NCBI GenBank assembly: GCA_023430825.1 | Contig: JAEYYL010000452.1 | Coordinates: 1 to 23,264, forward strand | DNA: 23,264 nt | Direction of reading: 5' to 3' | Source: Verrucomicrobiota bacterium | GTDB lineage: Bacteria; Verrucomicrobiota; Verrucomicrobiia; Opitutales; Opitutaceae | Shown here: one piece after another, positions 7,288 through 15,428 of the stretch | Numbering within the stretch: position 1 is the stretch's first letter | Layout: each line of letters starts with the position of its first letter | Made by a program: the position numbers and the translations under genes | The notes under the pieces: model-generated | The model's database searches: none | Told to the model about the DNA's origin: nothing | The model's input: only the letters and a program-made list of their open reading frames with translations

Positions 7288-9354
7288 TCAGCCAACCGGT
7301 TCCGACGGCTCCGCCAGGACCTGGTGCAGGGTCAGCAAAATCGCCTCCGCCGTGTAGGGTTTCGCCAGGAAATGCTTCACGCCCGCACCCGCCGCCTTCG
7401 CCACGCGGTCGCGGGCGTCCAGCCCGCTCGACGCCACGATCCGCACCCCCGGATCGATCCGCTTCAGCGCCGCGATCAACGCGGGCCCATCCATCACCGG
7501 CATCATCATGTCGGTGAACACCGCCGCGACCTCCCGCGCGTTCTGCGCGTAGAGACCGATCGCGTGGGCCCCGTCCTCCGCCGTGATCACGCGGTAGCCG
7601 AAGGTCTGCAGCGTTTGCCGCGTGATCGTCAGGATCGAGGCCTCGTCATCCACCACGAGAATCAGCTCGCCGTTCCCCCGCGGCAGCGCCTCGTTGCGCG
7701 GCGGCGCCACCCCCCGCTCCCCCGACTCCTCCAGCGCCGGCAAATACACCTGGAACGTCGTGCCGCGCCCCAGCTCGCTGTGGACGTTCACGCAGCCGCC
7801 GTGGCTGCGGACGATGCCCTGCACCGTGGACAACCCCAGCCCCGTGCCCTTGCCGTGGGCCTTCGTCGTGAAAAACGGCTCGAAGATCCGGTCGGCCACG
7901 TCGGCCGGGATACCCGTGCCCGAATCGATCACTTCGAGCAGCACGTAGCGCCCCGGCGACACGGCGCGGTGCATCGCCGCGAACTGCTCGTCGACCGTCG
8001 CGTTGGCGGCCGTCACCCGCAGCGTCCCGCCCTGCGGCATCGCGTCGCGCGCGTTCACGCAGAGGTTGAGGATCACTTGATTCAGCTGCGTCGGATCGCC
8101 CTGGACCAGCCAGGTGTCCTTCGGCAGGTCCGCGCGGAACGCGATGTTCTTCGGGAAGGTGGTGCGCACGATCCCTTCGATCTCGCGGACCACATGCGCC
8201 AGATGCACCGCCACCCGCGCGCCCTCCACTCCGCGCGCAAACGACAGCACCTGCTTCACCAGCTCCGTGCCGCGCTGCACGCTGCGCTCGATCGTCTCCA
8301 CGATCTTGCGGTCCTCCGCATCGAGCTTCTTCTGCGACAAAAGCCCCACCCCCATCATGATCGGCGCCAGCAGATTGTTCATGTCGTGCGCGATCCCGCC
8401 CGCCAGCGTGCCGATGCTCTCCAACCGCTGCGCCCGGAGAAACTGCTCCTGCAATGTCCGCCGCTCCGTGATGTCCGCGACGACCGTGATGAAATACTTC
8501 GGCTCGCCCGCCGCATCTCGCAACAGCGAGGTCACCACGGCCGCCCAGAACGTCGTGCCGTTGGCCCGCACATACCGCTTCTCCGCCGAATACACCGCGC
8601 GCGTCCCCGCCAGGATCGCGCGGCGCGCCTCGTCGCTCTCGGCCCGGTCCTCCGGCGCCGTCAGCTCGAGAAACGTCCGCCGCAGCAGCTCCTCGCGCGA
8701 ATGGCCCGTGATCTCGCACAGCTTGTCGTTCACCCGCAGGAACGTCCCGTCCACCCCCACGTGCGCGATGCCCACCGCCACCTGCTCGAACGTCGCGCGG
8801 AAGCGCTCCTCGCTCTCGCGCAGCCTCTCCTGCGCGCCTTTCCGCTCCGTCACGTCCGCCTGCAGCGCCCGGTTCGCCTCCTCGAGCTGCAGCGTCTTTT
8901 CCTCCAGCTTGCGGATCAACGTCTGGCTGTAAACGCGCAGCATCTCCTTCTCGTCGCCCGCCGGCGCCCGCGGCACCGCCGCGTCTCCTCCCGCCAGCAC
9001 GGCCGCGATCCGCGCCATGAACGCCTCCGGTTCCGCCGGCTTCAGGATGAACGCATCCGCCCCCAGGCTCAACGCCAGCTCCTCGTCCTCCGCTTCCGTG
9101 TAGGTCGCCGTATAGACGACGAACGGCGCCGCCTTTAACCGCGTATCCGATTTCCAATGACGCAACAGCGTGTAGCCGTCCATCACCGGCATCAGCAGGT
9201 CTGCCACGATCAGGTCCGGCGCCGCCAGCCGCGCCTTCACCAGCGCCTCCGCCCCGTGCCGCGCCGTCTCCACCGCCCAGCCGTGCCCGGCCAGCAGCGC
9301 CCGCAGGTAATAGATGTTCTCCTCCTTGTCGTCGACGATCAGGACGTGCTTCAT
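7288..9354 (-). CDS. Receiver-PAS-histidine kinase-receiver hybrid protein
   Basis: A 688-residue soluble protein. In order: an N-terminal receiver (1-122; D8/D9, phospho-Asp52 in A-D-L-L-M-P, Lys105), a coiled coil (133-180), a PAS domain (182-297, ending D-I-T-E-R-R), and a HisKA domain of the G-G-I-A-H-D-M-N-N type with phospho-His323. The HATPase_c domain has N-L-C-V-N-A-R-D-A-M, D-S-G-T-G-I-P and G-T-G-L-G-L-S-T. A second receiver has D569/D570, phospho-Asp615 in T-D-M-M-M-P and Lys665. Receivers at both ends suggest a phosphorelay node that takes phosphate or is modulated at one end and stores it at the other. ATG at 9354 begins the receiver cleanly and overlaps the TGA of the preceding single receiver as ATGA; an upstream ATG at 9444 would run through that gene. 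The PAS, kinase and C-terminal receiver part is a close paralogue of the end of the kinase at 11743-15273. Confidence 0.94.
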   Translation of the reverse strand: MKHVLIVDDKEENIYYLRALLAGHGWAVETARHGAEALVKARLAAPDLIVADLLMPVMDGYTLLRHWKSDTRLKAAPFVVYTATYTEAEDEELALSLGADAFILKPAEPEAFMARIAAVLAGGDAAVPRAPAGDEKEMLRVYSQTLIRKLEEKTLQLEEANRALQADVTERKGAQERLRESEERFRATFEQVAVGIAHVGVDGTFLRVNDKLCEITGHSREELLRRTFLELTAPEDRAESDEARRAILAGTRAVYSAEKRYVRANGTTFWAAVVTSLLRDAAGEPKYFITVVADITERRTLQEQFLRAQRLESIGTLAGGIAHDMNNLLAPIMMGVGLLSQKKLDAEDRKIVETIERSVQRGTELVKQVLSFARGVEGARVAVHLAHVVREIEGIVRTTFPKNIAFRADLPKDTWLVQGDPTQLNQVILNLCVNARDAMPQGGTLRVTAANATVDEQFAAMHRAVSPGRYVLLEVIDSGTGIPADVADRIFEPFFTTKAHGKGTGLGLSTVQGIVRSHGGCVNVHSELGRGTTFQVYLPALEESGERGVAPPRNEALPRGNGELILVVDDEASILTITRQTLQTFGYRVITAEDGAHAIGLYAQNAREVAAVFTDMMMPVMDGPALIAALKRIDPGVRIVASSGLDARDRVAKAAGAGVKHFLAKPYTAEAILLTLHQVLAEPSEPVG

Positions 9355-9737
9355 GGCGCGCTGGAGGGGCTCGGCGGCGCGAACCGTTCGATCTCGGAAA
9401 CGAAGGTGTCCGGGTTGATCGGCTTCTCGATGTAGCCCGTGCACCCCGCCGCCAGCGATTTCTCCCGGTCGCCCACCATCGCGTAGGAGGTCACCGCGAT
9501 CACCGGCGTCGCCCGCAGCGCCTCCACCGCCCGCAACGCCCGCGCCACCGCATAGCCGTCCATCCCCGGCAGCTGGATGTCCAGCAGGATGAGATCCGGC
9601 GCCAGGCTCCGCGCCTGCTCCACGCCACCGGGCCCATCCACCGCCGAGACCACTCGATAACCGCGGCGTTCGAGCAGGAACGTCGCAAGGTAGCGATTCT
9701 GCTCATTGTCTTCGATCAATAGGACAGTCCGGCTCAT
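9351..9737 (-). CDS. DivK-like single-domain response regulator
   Basis: A 128-residue receiver without an output domain. The acidic pocket is E9/D10, the phospho-acceptor Asp53 (L-L-D-I-Q-L-P-G-M-D-G), and the switch residues are Thr83 and Lys105 (Y-I-E-K-P-I). The segment A-V-T-S-Y-A-M-V-G-D-R-E-K followed by A-G-C-T-G-Y-I-E-K-P-I is the type seen in DivK and related stand-alone receivers. The short C-terminal tail is Pro- and Ser-rich. Its ATG overlaps the stop of the membrane-anchored kinase (9734-9737), and its own stop overlaps the start of the next kinase (9351-9354). Because the kinase before it lacks a receiver, this protein is the likely phosphate acceptor, perhaps passing phosphate to or regulating the next kinase. 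That flow is inference from gene order. Confidence 0.93.
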   Translation of the reverse strand: MSRTVLLIEDNEQNRYLATFLLERRGYRVVSAVDGPGGVEQARSLAPDLILLDIQLPGMDGYAVARALRAVEALRATPVIAVTSYAMVGDREKSLAAGCTGYIEKPINPDTFVSEIERFAPPSPSSAP

Positions 9738-11746
9738 GGGGATGGGGAACGGTGGAGAGGTAAAACCACGGCAAACTCGCTGCCGAGCGACCATTCGCTG
9801 GCCGCCGAAATATCGCCGCCCATCAACATGGCAAGCCGCCGGCAGATGGCCAGCCCCAGTCCCGTGCCTTCGTGCAACCGGGCCAACCCCGTGTCCACTT
9901 GGCGAAACGGCTGGAAGAGCGTCGCGAGATCCTCCGCTTTGATCCCGATACCCGTGTCCTTCACGCGCAACCGCACCGCCGCCACCGCCGCCGCATCCGG
10001 CGCGAAACGATGCGCCGCGAGCCGCTCCGCCGTCAGCGTCACGCTCCCCCGCTCGGTGAACTTGATCGCGTTGTTCAACAGGTTCAAAAGGATCTGCTCC
10101 ACCCGCCGCCGGTCCCCCTTCATCCCGTGCAGCGCCGGATCGACCTGCGTCACCAGCTGCAGGCCCTTTTTTTCCGCCAGCGGCTGCACGCTCGCCGTCA
10201 CCCGCGCGATCGCCTCCGCCACGTCGAAGGGCTCCGCCCGCACCTCGAGCTGGCCCGCCTCGATCTTCGAGATGTCCAGCACGTCGTTGATCAGCTCCAG
10301 CAAATGCCGCGCGCTGCCCCGCACCATGCCGAGCTGCCGCGTCTGCTCGTCGTTCAGCGGCCCCGCCAGCCCTTGCAGCACGATCCCCGTGAAACCGATG
10401 ATCGAATTCAACGGCGTGCGCAGCTCGTGCGACATCGTTGCCAGAAACGCCGACTTGATCCGGTCCGCAGCCTCCGCCCGCACCAGCGCCGCCTGCAGCT
10501 CCCCCGTCCGCTCCGTCACCTTCTGCTCCAGCGTCTCCTTCGCGCTCCGCAAGGCCTCCTCCGCCCGATGCCGCTCCGCCACGTCGATGCCCACGCCGAC
10601 CAGGCACACCCGGCCTTCGAAATCCACCCGCCGCCCCGTGAAGAAATACGGCGTCAACCCGCCGTCTTTCGCCCGAAACGGCGCCTCCACGCTCGCCTCG
10701 CCGCCCTCGAACGCCTGCCCGATCCCCGCCGACACCGCCTCGCGATCCTCCGGCGCGAAAAAATCCAGCGGATGCATCCGCGCAATCTCCTCGCCGGTAT
10801 AACCCGACACGCGTTCGAAATTCCGATTCCACCGCAGGAACCGCCCGGTCCGATCGTAGAAATAAAGAATCCCCGGCATGCTCTCGATCATCGTGTCCGA
10901 GAACCGCCGCTCGCTCTGCGCCCGCGTCTCCGCACTCCGCCGCTCCGCCTCCTGCGCATGGTAATCCAGCGCGAAACCCACATCCGCCGCCGCCTCCGCC
11001 AGCAACGCCACTTCCTTCTCCCGGAAATAATTCTCCTCTGCGGCATGCACGCACAACACTCCCGCCACCCGCCCGCCCGTGCGCACCGGCAGCGCCAGCG
11101 CCGCGCGCGATCCGCGCCGCCTCGCCTCCTTCCGCCACGCGCGCCCCGCCGGCTCGTCGGACAACCGGTTGCACGCGCACGGCCGCCCTTCCCGCAACGC
11201 CCGCATCGCCGGCGCCACCTCCACCCACGCCGCCACCCGATCGAGCGGATCGCCGTCGTCCCCCGCCGTCGCCACGATCTCCAGGCGCCGCGGCGCCAGA
11301 TTCTCCCAGCCCACCCACGCCAGCCGGAAGCCGCCTTGGTCCACCAACACCCGGCACACCTGCGCGCACAACTCGTCGCGCACCGCCAGCCGCATGCTCG
11401 CCTGGTTGATCTGCCCCAGCGCCACGTTCAACCGGTTGATCCGCTCGATCTCGACCTGGCGCGCTTTCAGCAGCCCATACCCTTCCTCCATCGCCCCGTA
11501 AGCCCGCCGCAGCACCAGCAGCAGCACCCCCGACGTGATCCCGACAAACACCAGCCCCTTGTAAACGCTCCACCGCACCAGCTCGTTCGGATCGGCGATG
11601 AACAGACTCAGCGCATGGTCGGAAAAATAAATCCAGCCCGTCGCGAAGGCCGCGTAAACCGCCGCCACCGCCAGCGCGCGCGTGCGCAGCGGAATTCGCC
11701 CCCGGCGCAACGGCCCCGCCCCGGCCGGCTTCGCCAGGCTCCTCAT
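9734..11746 (-). CDS. Membrane-anchored GAF-PAS sensor histidine kinase (no receiver)
   Basis: A 670-residue protein and the only one of the five kinases with evident membrane segments: one at about 23-42 and one at 62-79, separated by a short loop containing S-D-H-A-L and A-D-P-N-E-L. This two-helix module occurs at the start of many PAS kinases. Then come a GAF domain (about 106-262, with A-W-V-G-W-E and G-V-L-C-V-H-A), a PAS domain (282-392), a coiled coil (395-430) and HisKA with S-H-E-L-R-T-P, phospho-His440. HATPase_c has N-L-L-N-N-A-I-K-F-T, D-T-G-I-G-I (597-602) and G-T-G-L-G-L (627-632). There is no C-terminal receiver; a separate DivK-like receiver gene follows through an ATGA overlap. 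Its own start overlaps the stop of the five-PAS kinase upstream in the same way. Confidence 0.94.
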   Translation of the reverse strand: MRSLAKPAGAGPLRRGRIPLRTRALAVAAVYAAFATGWIYFSDHALSLFIADPNELVRWSVYKGLVFVGITSGVLLLVLRRAYGAMEEGYGLLKARQVEIERINRLNVALGQINQASMRLAVRDELCAQVCRVLVDQGGFRLAWVGWENLAPRRLEIVATAGDDGDPLDRVAAWVEVAPAMRALREGRPCACNRLSDEPAGRAWRKEARRRGSRAALALPVRTGGRVAGVLCVHAAEENYFREKEVALLAEAAADVGFALDYHAQEAERRSAETRAQSERRFSDTMIESMPGILYFYDRTGRFLRWNRNFERVSGYTGEEIARMHPLDFFAPEDREAVSAGIGQAFEGGEASVEAPFRAKDGGLTPYFFTGRRVDFEGRVCLVGVGIDVAERHRAEEALRSAKETLEQKVTERTGELQAALVRAEAADRIKSAFLATMSHELRTPLNSIIGFTGIVLQGLAGPLNDEQTRQLGMVRGSARHLLELINDVLDISKIEAGQLEVRAEPFDVAEAIARVTASVQPLAEKKGLQLVTQVDPALHGMKGDRRRVEQILLNLLNNAIKFTERGSVTLTAERLAAHRFAPDAAAVAAVRLRVKDTGIGIKAEDLATLFQPFRQVDTGLARLHEGTGLGLAICRRLAMLMGGDISAASEWSLGSEFAVVLPLHRSPSP

Positions 11747-14700
11747 GATTGCCCGCCGCGCGCGGCGTTCTCCGTCAACACCCGCCGGATCGTCGTCAGC
11801 ATCGTGTCCGCCGAATACGGCTTCGGCAGAAATTCCCGCACTCCCGCGCTCGCCGCCGTGGCCACGTTGCCGCCCCCGTTGAGCCCGCTCGCCGCGATCA
11901 CGCCGAGCCGCGGGTCCATCCGGTGCAACGCCGCGATCAGCGCCGGCCCGTCCATCACCGGCATCATCATGTCCGTCAACACGAGCGCCACCTCGCGCTG
12001 GTGCTGCGCATAAAGCGCGATCGCCTGCGCCCCGTCCTCCGCCGTCACCACGCGATAGCCAAACGCCTCGAGCGTCTGCCGCGTGATCTCGCGGATCGAG
12101 CCTTCATCGTCGACCACGAGAATCAGTTCGCCGTTGCCGCGCGGCAGCTCGCTCGGGAACGGACTCGCGCTGCCGCCGGTCACCGCCGCCGGCTGCGCCG
12201 GCAAGTGCAGCTTGAACACGCTGCCCTTCCCCGGCTCGCTGCTCACGTTCACGAATCCCCCGTGGCTGCGCACGATGCCGAGCACCGTCGACAGCCCCAG
12301 CCCCGTCCCCTTCCCCACTTCCTTCGTGGTGAAAAACGGCTCGAAAATCCGATCGTGCAGCTCGCGCGGAATCCCGCAGCCGTTGTCGATCACCTCGACC
12401 GCCACGTAGCGCCCGGCCGCGACACCGCGGTTCATCACCGCATATTGCTCGTCCACCACCACGTTCGCCGCCCGCAACGTCAGCTGCCCGCCGTCCGGCA
12501 TCGCGTCGCGCGCGTTCACGCAGAGATTGAGCAACACCTGGTTGAGCTGCGTCGGATCGCCGATCACCGGCCACAGGTCCCGCGGGACCTCGCTCACCAA
12601 CGCGATGTTCTTGGGAAAGGTGTTGCCGACGATCGACTTCATCTCGCCCAGGATGTGGCGCAGCTGGAGCGGCACCCGCGTGCCTTCCACGCCCCGCGCA
12701 AACGACAGCACCTGCTTCACCAGATTCGCCCCGCGCCGCGCGCTGCGCTCGATGTTGTCGATCACCATCCGGCAATGCGGGTCCTCGATATCGAGCCGCA
12801 ACAGATCGACGCCCATCGTGATCGGCGCGAGCAGGTTGTTCAGATCGTGCGCGATCCCGCCGGCCAGCGTCCCGATGCTCTCCATCCGCTGCGCCCGCAG
12901 AAACTGCTGCTCGAGCTTCTTCCGCTCCGTGATGTCGGTGTGAATCGCGAGCACCGACTTCGGCTGCCCCGCCGCATCCCGCACCAGCGTCCAGCGCACC
13001 TCCACCACGATTTCCTGGCCGGCCTTCGTGCGCTTCGGCACCTCGCCATTCCATTCGCCCTGCTCGAACAGCCGGCGCCGCGCCGCATCCGTGTTCTCCC
13101 GCGGCACGCCGAACAACTCCGCCGGATGCCGCCCGAGCGCCTCCGCCGCCGTCCACCCATACGCCCGCTCCGCTCCTTTGTTCCAATAGATGATCCGCTC
13201 CTCCAGATCCTGCACCAAAATCGCCTCGTGCGCCGCGTCCAGCAACGCCGCCTGCTCCGCCAGCCGCTCCTCGACGCGCTTGCGCTCCGTCAAATCGGTC
13301 ATCCCGCCGATCATCCGCACCGCCTTGCCCGCCGCATCGCGAATCACATGGCCGCGCGCCAGCACATAAGCATGCGAATCGTCACCGCCCCGAATACGAA
13401 ACGCACAGCTCCATCCTTCCGCGCCGCCCTCGATCGCCCGCCTCACGCTCGATTCCACCGGCTCGCGGTCCTCGGGATGCAACCGCGCATACCACGCGTC
13501 CATCGTCGGCTCCACCTCCGGGCGACGCAGACCGCAGAGCGCTTCGAACCCTTCGTTCCACCACAGCGTGCCCGTCGCCAGATCCCAGTCCCACACCGCG
13601 TCGTTCGTCGCGCGCGACAGCATCCGGAAACGCGCCTCGCTCGCCTGCAGCAACGCCACCGCCCGCCGGCGTTCCGTGATGTCGCGCTCGATCGCCACCC
13701 AGTGCGTGTAGCGCCCCGCCACATTCGCCACCGGCACGATATTCGCCTCCGACCACAACTCCTCGCCGCTGCGCGAACGATTCATGATCTCCGCCCGCAC
13801 CGATTCGCCCCGCGCCAGCGCCTCCACGCACGCCCGGCTTTCCTCGCTCGTCTCCGGATCGCGCAACAACCGCGGAGTCTTGCCCAGGATCACCTCCCGC
13901 CGGTAACCCATCCGCTCCTCGAACGCATCGTTCACATACACCACGCGCGGTCCGCCCCCGTCCACCGGGCTCACTTCCGTGATGATCACGATGTCGTTGA
14001 TCCGCGCGATGCAGGTCTGCAACAGCCGCAGCTGCTCCTCCGCCCGCTTGCGCCGCGTGATGTCCGCAATGCTCACCAGCACCTTCCCCGAGCCGCCGTC
14101 CAGCGGTGGAAACGCCATCGTCAACAACACGTGGATCGGCTCGCCCCCGATCGTCCGCCCCCCCATCTCCGCCTCGAACAACGACCGCCCCTCCGCCAGC
14201 GCCACCAGTTCCCGCACGAAATCCGGCAGCGTCTCCGGCGAGAACCTCGTTTCCAGCGATCGCATCAGCTCCGCTTTCTCCCCCCCGCCATAAAGCCGCA
14301 GCGTCGCCTCGTTCACGTCCAGCACCCGCACCGCGCGCAACGCCCCCTTCACCCACTCCGGATGCGCCGCAAAATAGCCCGCCCAGTCCGTCACGCCCGC
14401 CGCCCGCAACGGTCGCAACATCTCAATCACGCCGCTCCAGTCCTGCTCCCAGATCGACGTCGGCACGAACTGAAAAATCGACCGAAACCGCGCCTCGCTC
14501 GCGCGCAACGCCTGCTCGCGCTCCTCCCGGCCCAGCGCCAGCCGCACCAGCCGCGTCGCCTGTTCGATCGCTTCCTGATCCTCAGGCCCCGGCGGCGGAT
14601 GCGCCACCGCCAGCCCCGCCAGCACCCGCCCGTCGACATCGAGCACCGGCGCCGTCCAGCCCGCCTCCCCGCCCATCGCCTCCTCGCCACCGATCCCGCC

Positions 14701-15273
14701 GCCTTCCGCCTTCAACACCCGCACCGATCCCGGTTCGCGCCCGAGCATCTCCTCCAACCCGCGTCGCATCGTCTCCCACACCTCCGCCAGCGGCCGTCCC
14801 GCCGAAATCGCCTCCAACACCGCCGCCTCCTGCGCCCGCACCCGCTCGAGCCGCCGGCGTTTTCTCAACTCACCCACCGCGAGCGTCCGCTCCGTGATAT
14901 CCTCCTGGCTCACCACCACGCCACCGCCTTCGCCCAGCAGCGACGCCGTCAGCCGAAACCACCTCGGCTCCCCCGCCGTCGTCGCGGCATACTCCAGCGC
15001 GAACATCGGTTGTTCACCCGCCAGGACGCGCCGAATCCCCGCCGCCACCGCCCGCGCCTCCCCCGCCCCCGCCTCGCAAACCGCCAGATAGTTCTCCCCC
15101 ACGCCGCTGCCCCCCGGCTCCACCGCACTCCCCGCCGCAAAACTCCGCCATGCCTGGTTCACCGCCACGATCACCCCGCTGCCATCGAGCAGCGCGAGGT
15201 GCGCCGGCATGGCGTTCAGGATCGCCGTGGGAATTTCGGCGAGCTGCGGGGTGAGCGCGTCGGCTGGTTTCAT
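11743..15273 (-). CDS. Multi-PAS hybrid histidine kinase with C-terminal receiver
   Basis: A 1,176-residue soluble protein. Five PAS domains are recognised by their D-I-T-E-R-type exits: about 12-130, 258-410, 418-537, 545-666 and 672-786. A GAF-like segment (about 150-250, with A-P-V-L-D-V-D-G-R-V-L-A-G-L) lies after the first. The kinase core follows: HisKA with G-G-I-A-H-D-L-N-N (phospho-His809), HATPase_c with N-L-C-V-N-A-R-D-A-M, D-N-G-C-G-I-P and G-T-G-L-G-L-S-T, then a receiver with D1055/D1056, phospho-Asp1101 and Lys1151. The frame also allows GTG at 15279, two codons earlier; ATG at 15273 is chosen by default because neither has a clear Shine-Dalgarno sequence. Many PAS domains suggest integration of several cytoplasmic cues such as redox or small ligands, but no cofactor-binding residue is certain. 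It opens the second ATGA-coupled chain. Confidence 0.94.
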   Translation of the reverse strand: MKPADALTPQLAEIPTAILNAMPAHLALLDGSGVIVAVNQAWRSFAAGSAVEPGGSGVGENYLAVCEAGAGEARAVAAGIRRVLAGEQPMFALEYAATTAGEPRWFRLTASLLGEGGGVVVSQEDITERTLAVGELRKRRRLERVRAQEAAVLEAISAGRPLAEVWETMRRGLEEMLGREPGSVRVLKAEGGGIGGEEAMGGEAGWTAPVLDVDGRVLAGLAVAHPPPGPEDQEAIEQATRLVRLALGREEREQALRASEARFRSIFQFVPTSIWEQDWSGVIEMLRPLRAAGVTDWAGYFAAHPEWVKGALRAVRVLDVNEATLRLYGGGEKAELMRSLETRFSPETLPDFVRELVALAEGRSLFEAEMGGRTIGGEPIHVLLTMAFPPLDGGSGKVLVSIADITRRKRAEEQLRLLQTCIARINDIVIITEVSPVDGGGPRVVYVNDAFEERMGYRREVILGKTPRLLRDPETSEESRACVEALARGESVRAEIMNRSRSGEELWSEANIVPVANVAGRYTHWVAIERDITERRRAVALLQASEARFRMLSRATNDAVWDWDLATGTLWWNEGFEALCGLRRPEVEPTMDAWYARLHPEDREPVESSVRRAIEGGAEGWSCAFRIRGGDDSHAYVLARGHVIRDAAGKAVRMIGGMTDLTERKRVEERLAEQAALLDAAHEAILVQDLEERIIYWNKGAERAYGWTAAEALGRHPAELFGVPRENTDAARRRLFEQGEWNGEVPKRTKAGQEIVVEVRWTLVRDAAGQPKSVLAIHTDITERKKLEQQFLRAQRMESIGTLAGGIAHDLNNLLAPITMGVDLLRLDIEDPHCRMVIDNIERSARRGANLVKQVLSFARGVEGTRVPLQLRHILGEMKSIVGNTFPKNIALVSEVPRDLWPVIGDPTQLNQVLLNLCVNARDAMPDGGQLTLRAANVVVDEQYAVMNRGVAAGRYVAVEVIDNGCGIPRELHDRIFEPFFTTKEVGKGTGLGLSTVLGIVRSHGGFVNVSSEPGKGSVFKLHLPAQPAAVTGGSASPFPSELPRGNGELILVVDDEGSIREITRQTLEAFGYRVVTAEDGAQAIALYAQHQREVALVLTDMMMPVMDGPALIAALHRMDPRLGVIAASGLNGGGNVATAASAGVREFLPKPYSADTMLTTIRRVLTENAARGGQS

Positions 15274-15428
15274 CGTCACACTCGCATGTCGTCGCCGCGG
15301 AGCGGATCAACGCAAGGCGCCCATGCGACCCAGGCTGGAATCCGTCTCGCGACTCGCCGAGACTTGGCTCCGCGCAAACCCTTGCAAGCTGTAAACGCCT
15401 CGTCGCCCGCGCCCCACGCCAGCCGGCG
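15274..15428. other. Intergenic gap between the two coupled gene chains
   Basis: About 155 bases without a credible gene, one of the longest gaps in the window. It separates the che-linked chain from the five-PAS kinase chain, so a promoter or mRNA processing site may lie here. I found no convincing -35/-10 pair in the GC-rich sequence. A weak inverted repeat, ACGCC-AGCC-GGCGT near 15417-15430, touches the stop of the upstream kinase but lacks a T-tract on the transcribed strand. Confidence 0.4.

Noticed and set aside
9355..11573. Frame running from inside the membrane kinase into the lone receiver, giving an apparent 740-residue protein
   Set aside because: Only the last 128 residues are a domain; the rest is Gly/Ala/Arg-rich out-of-frame translation of the kinase.
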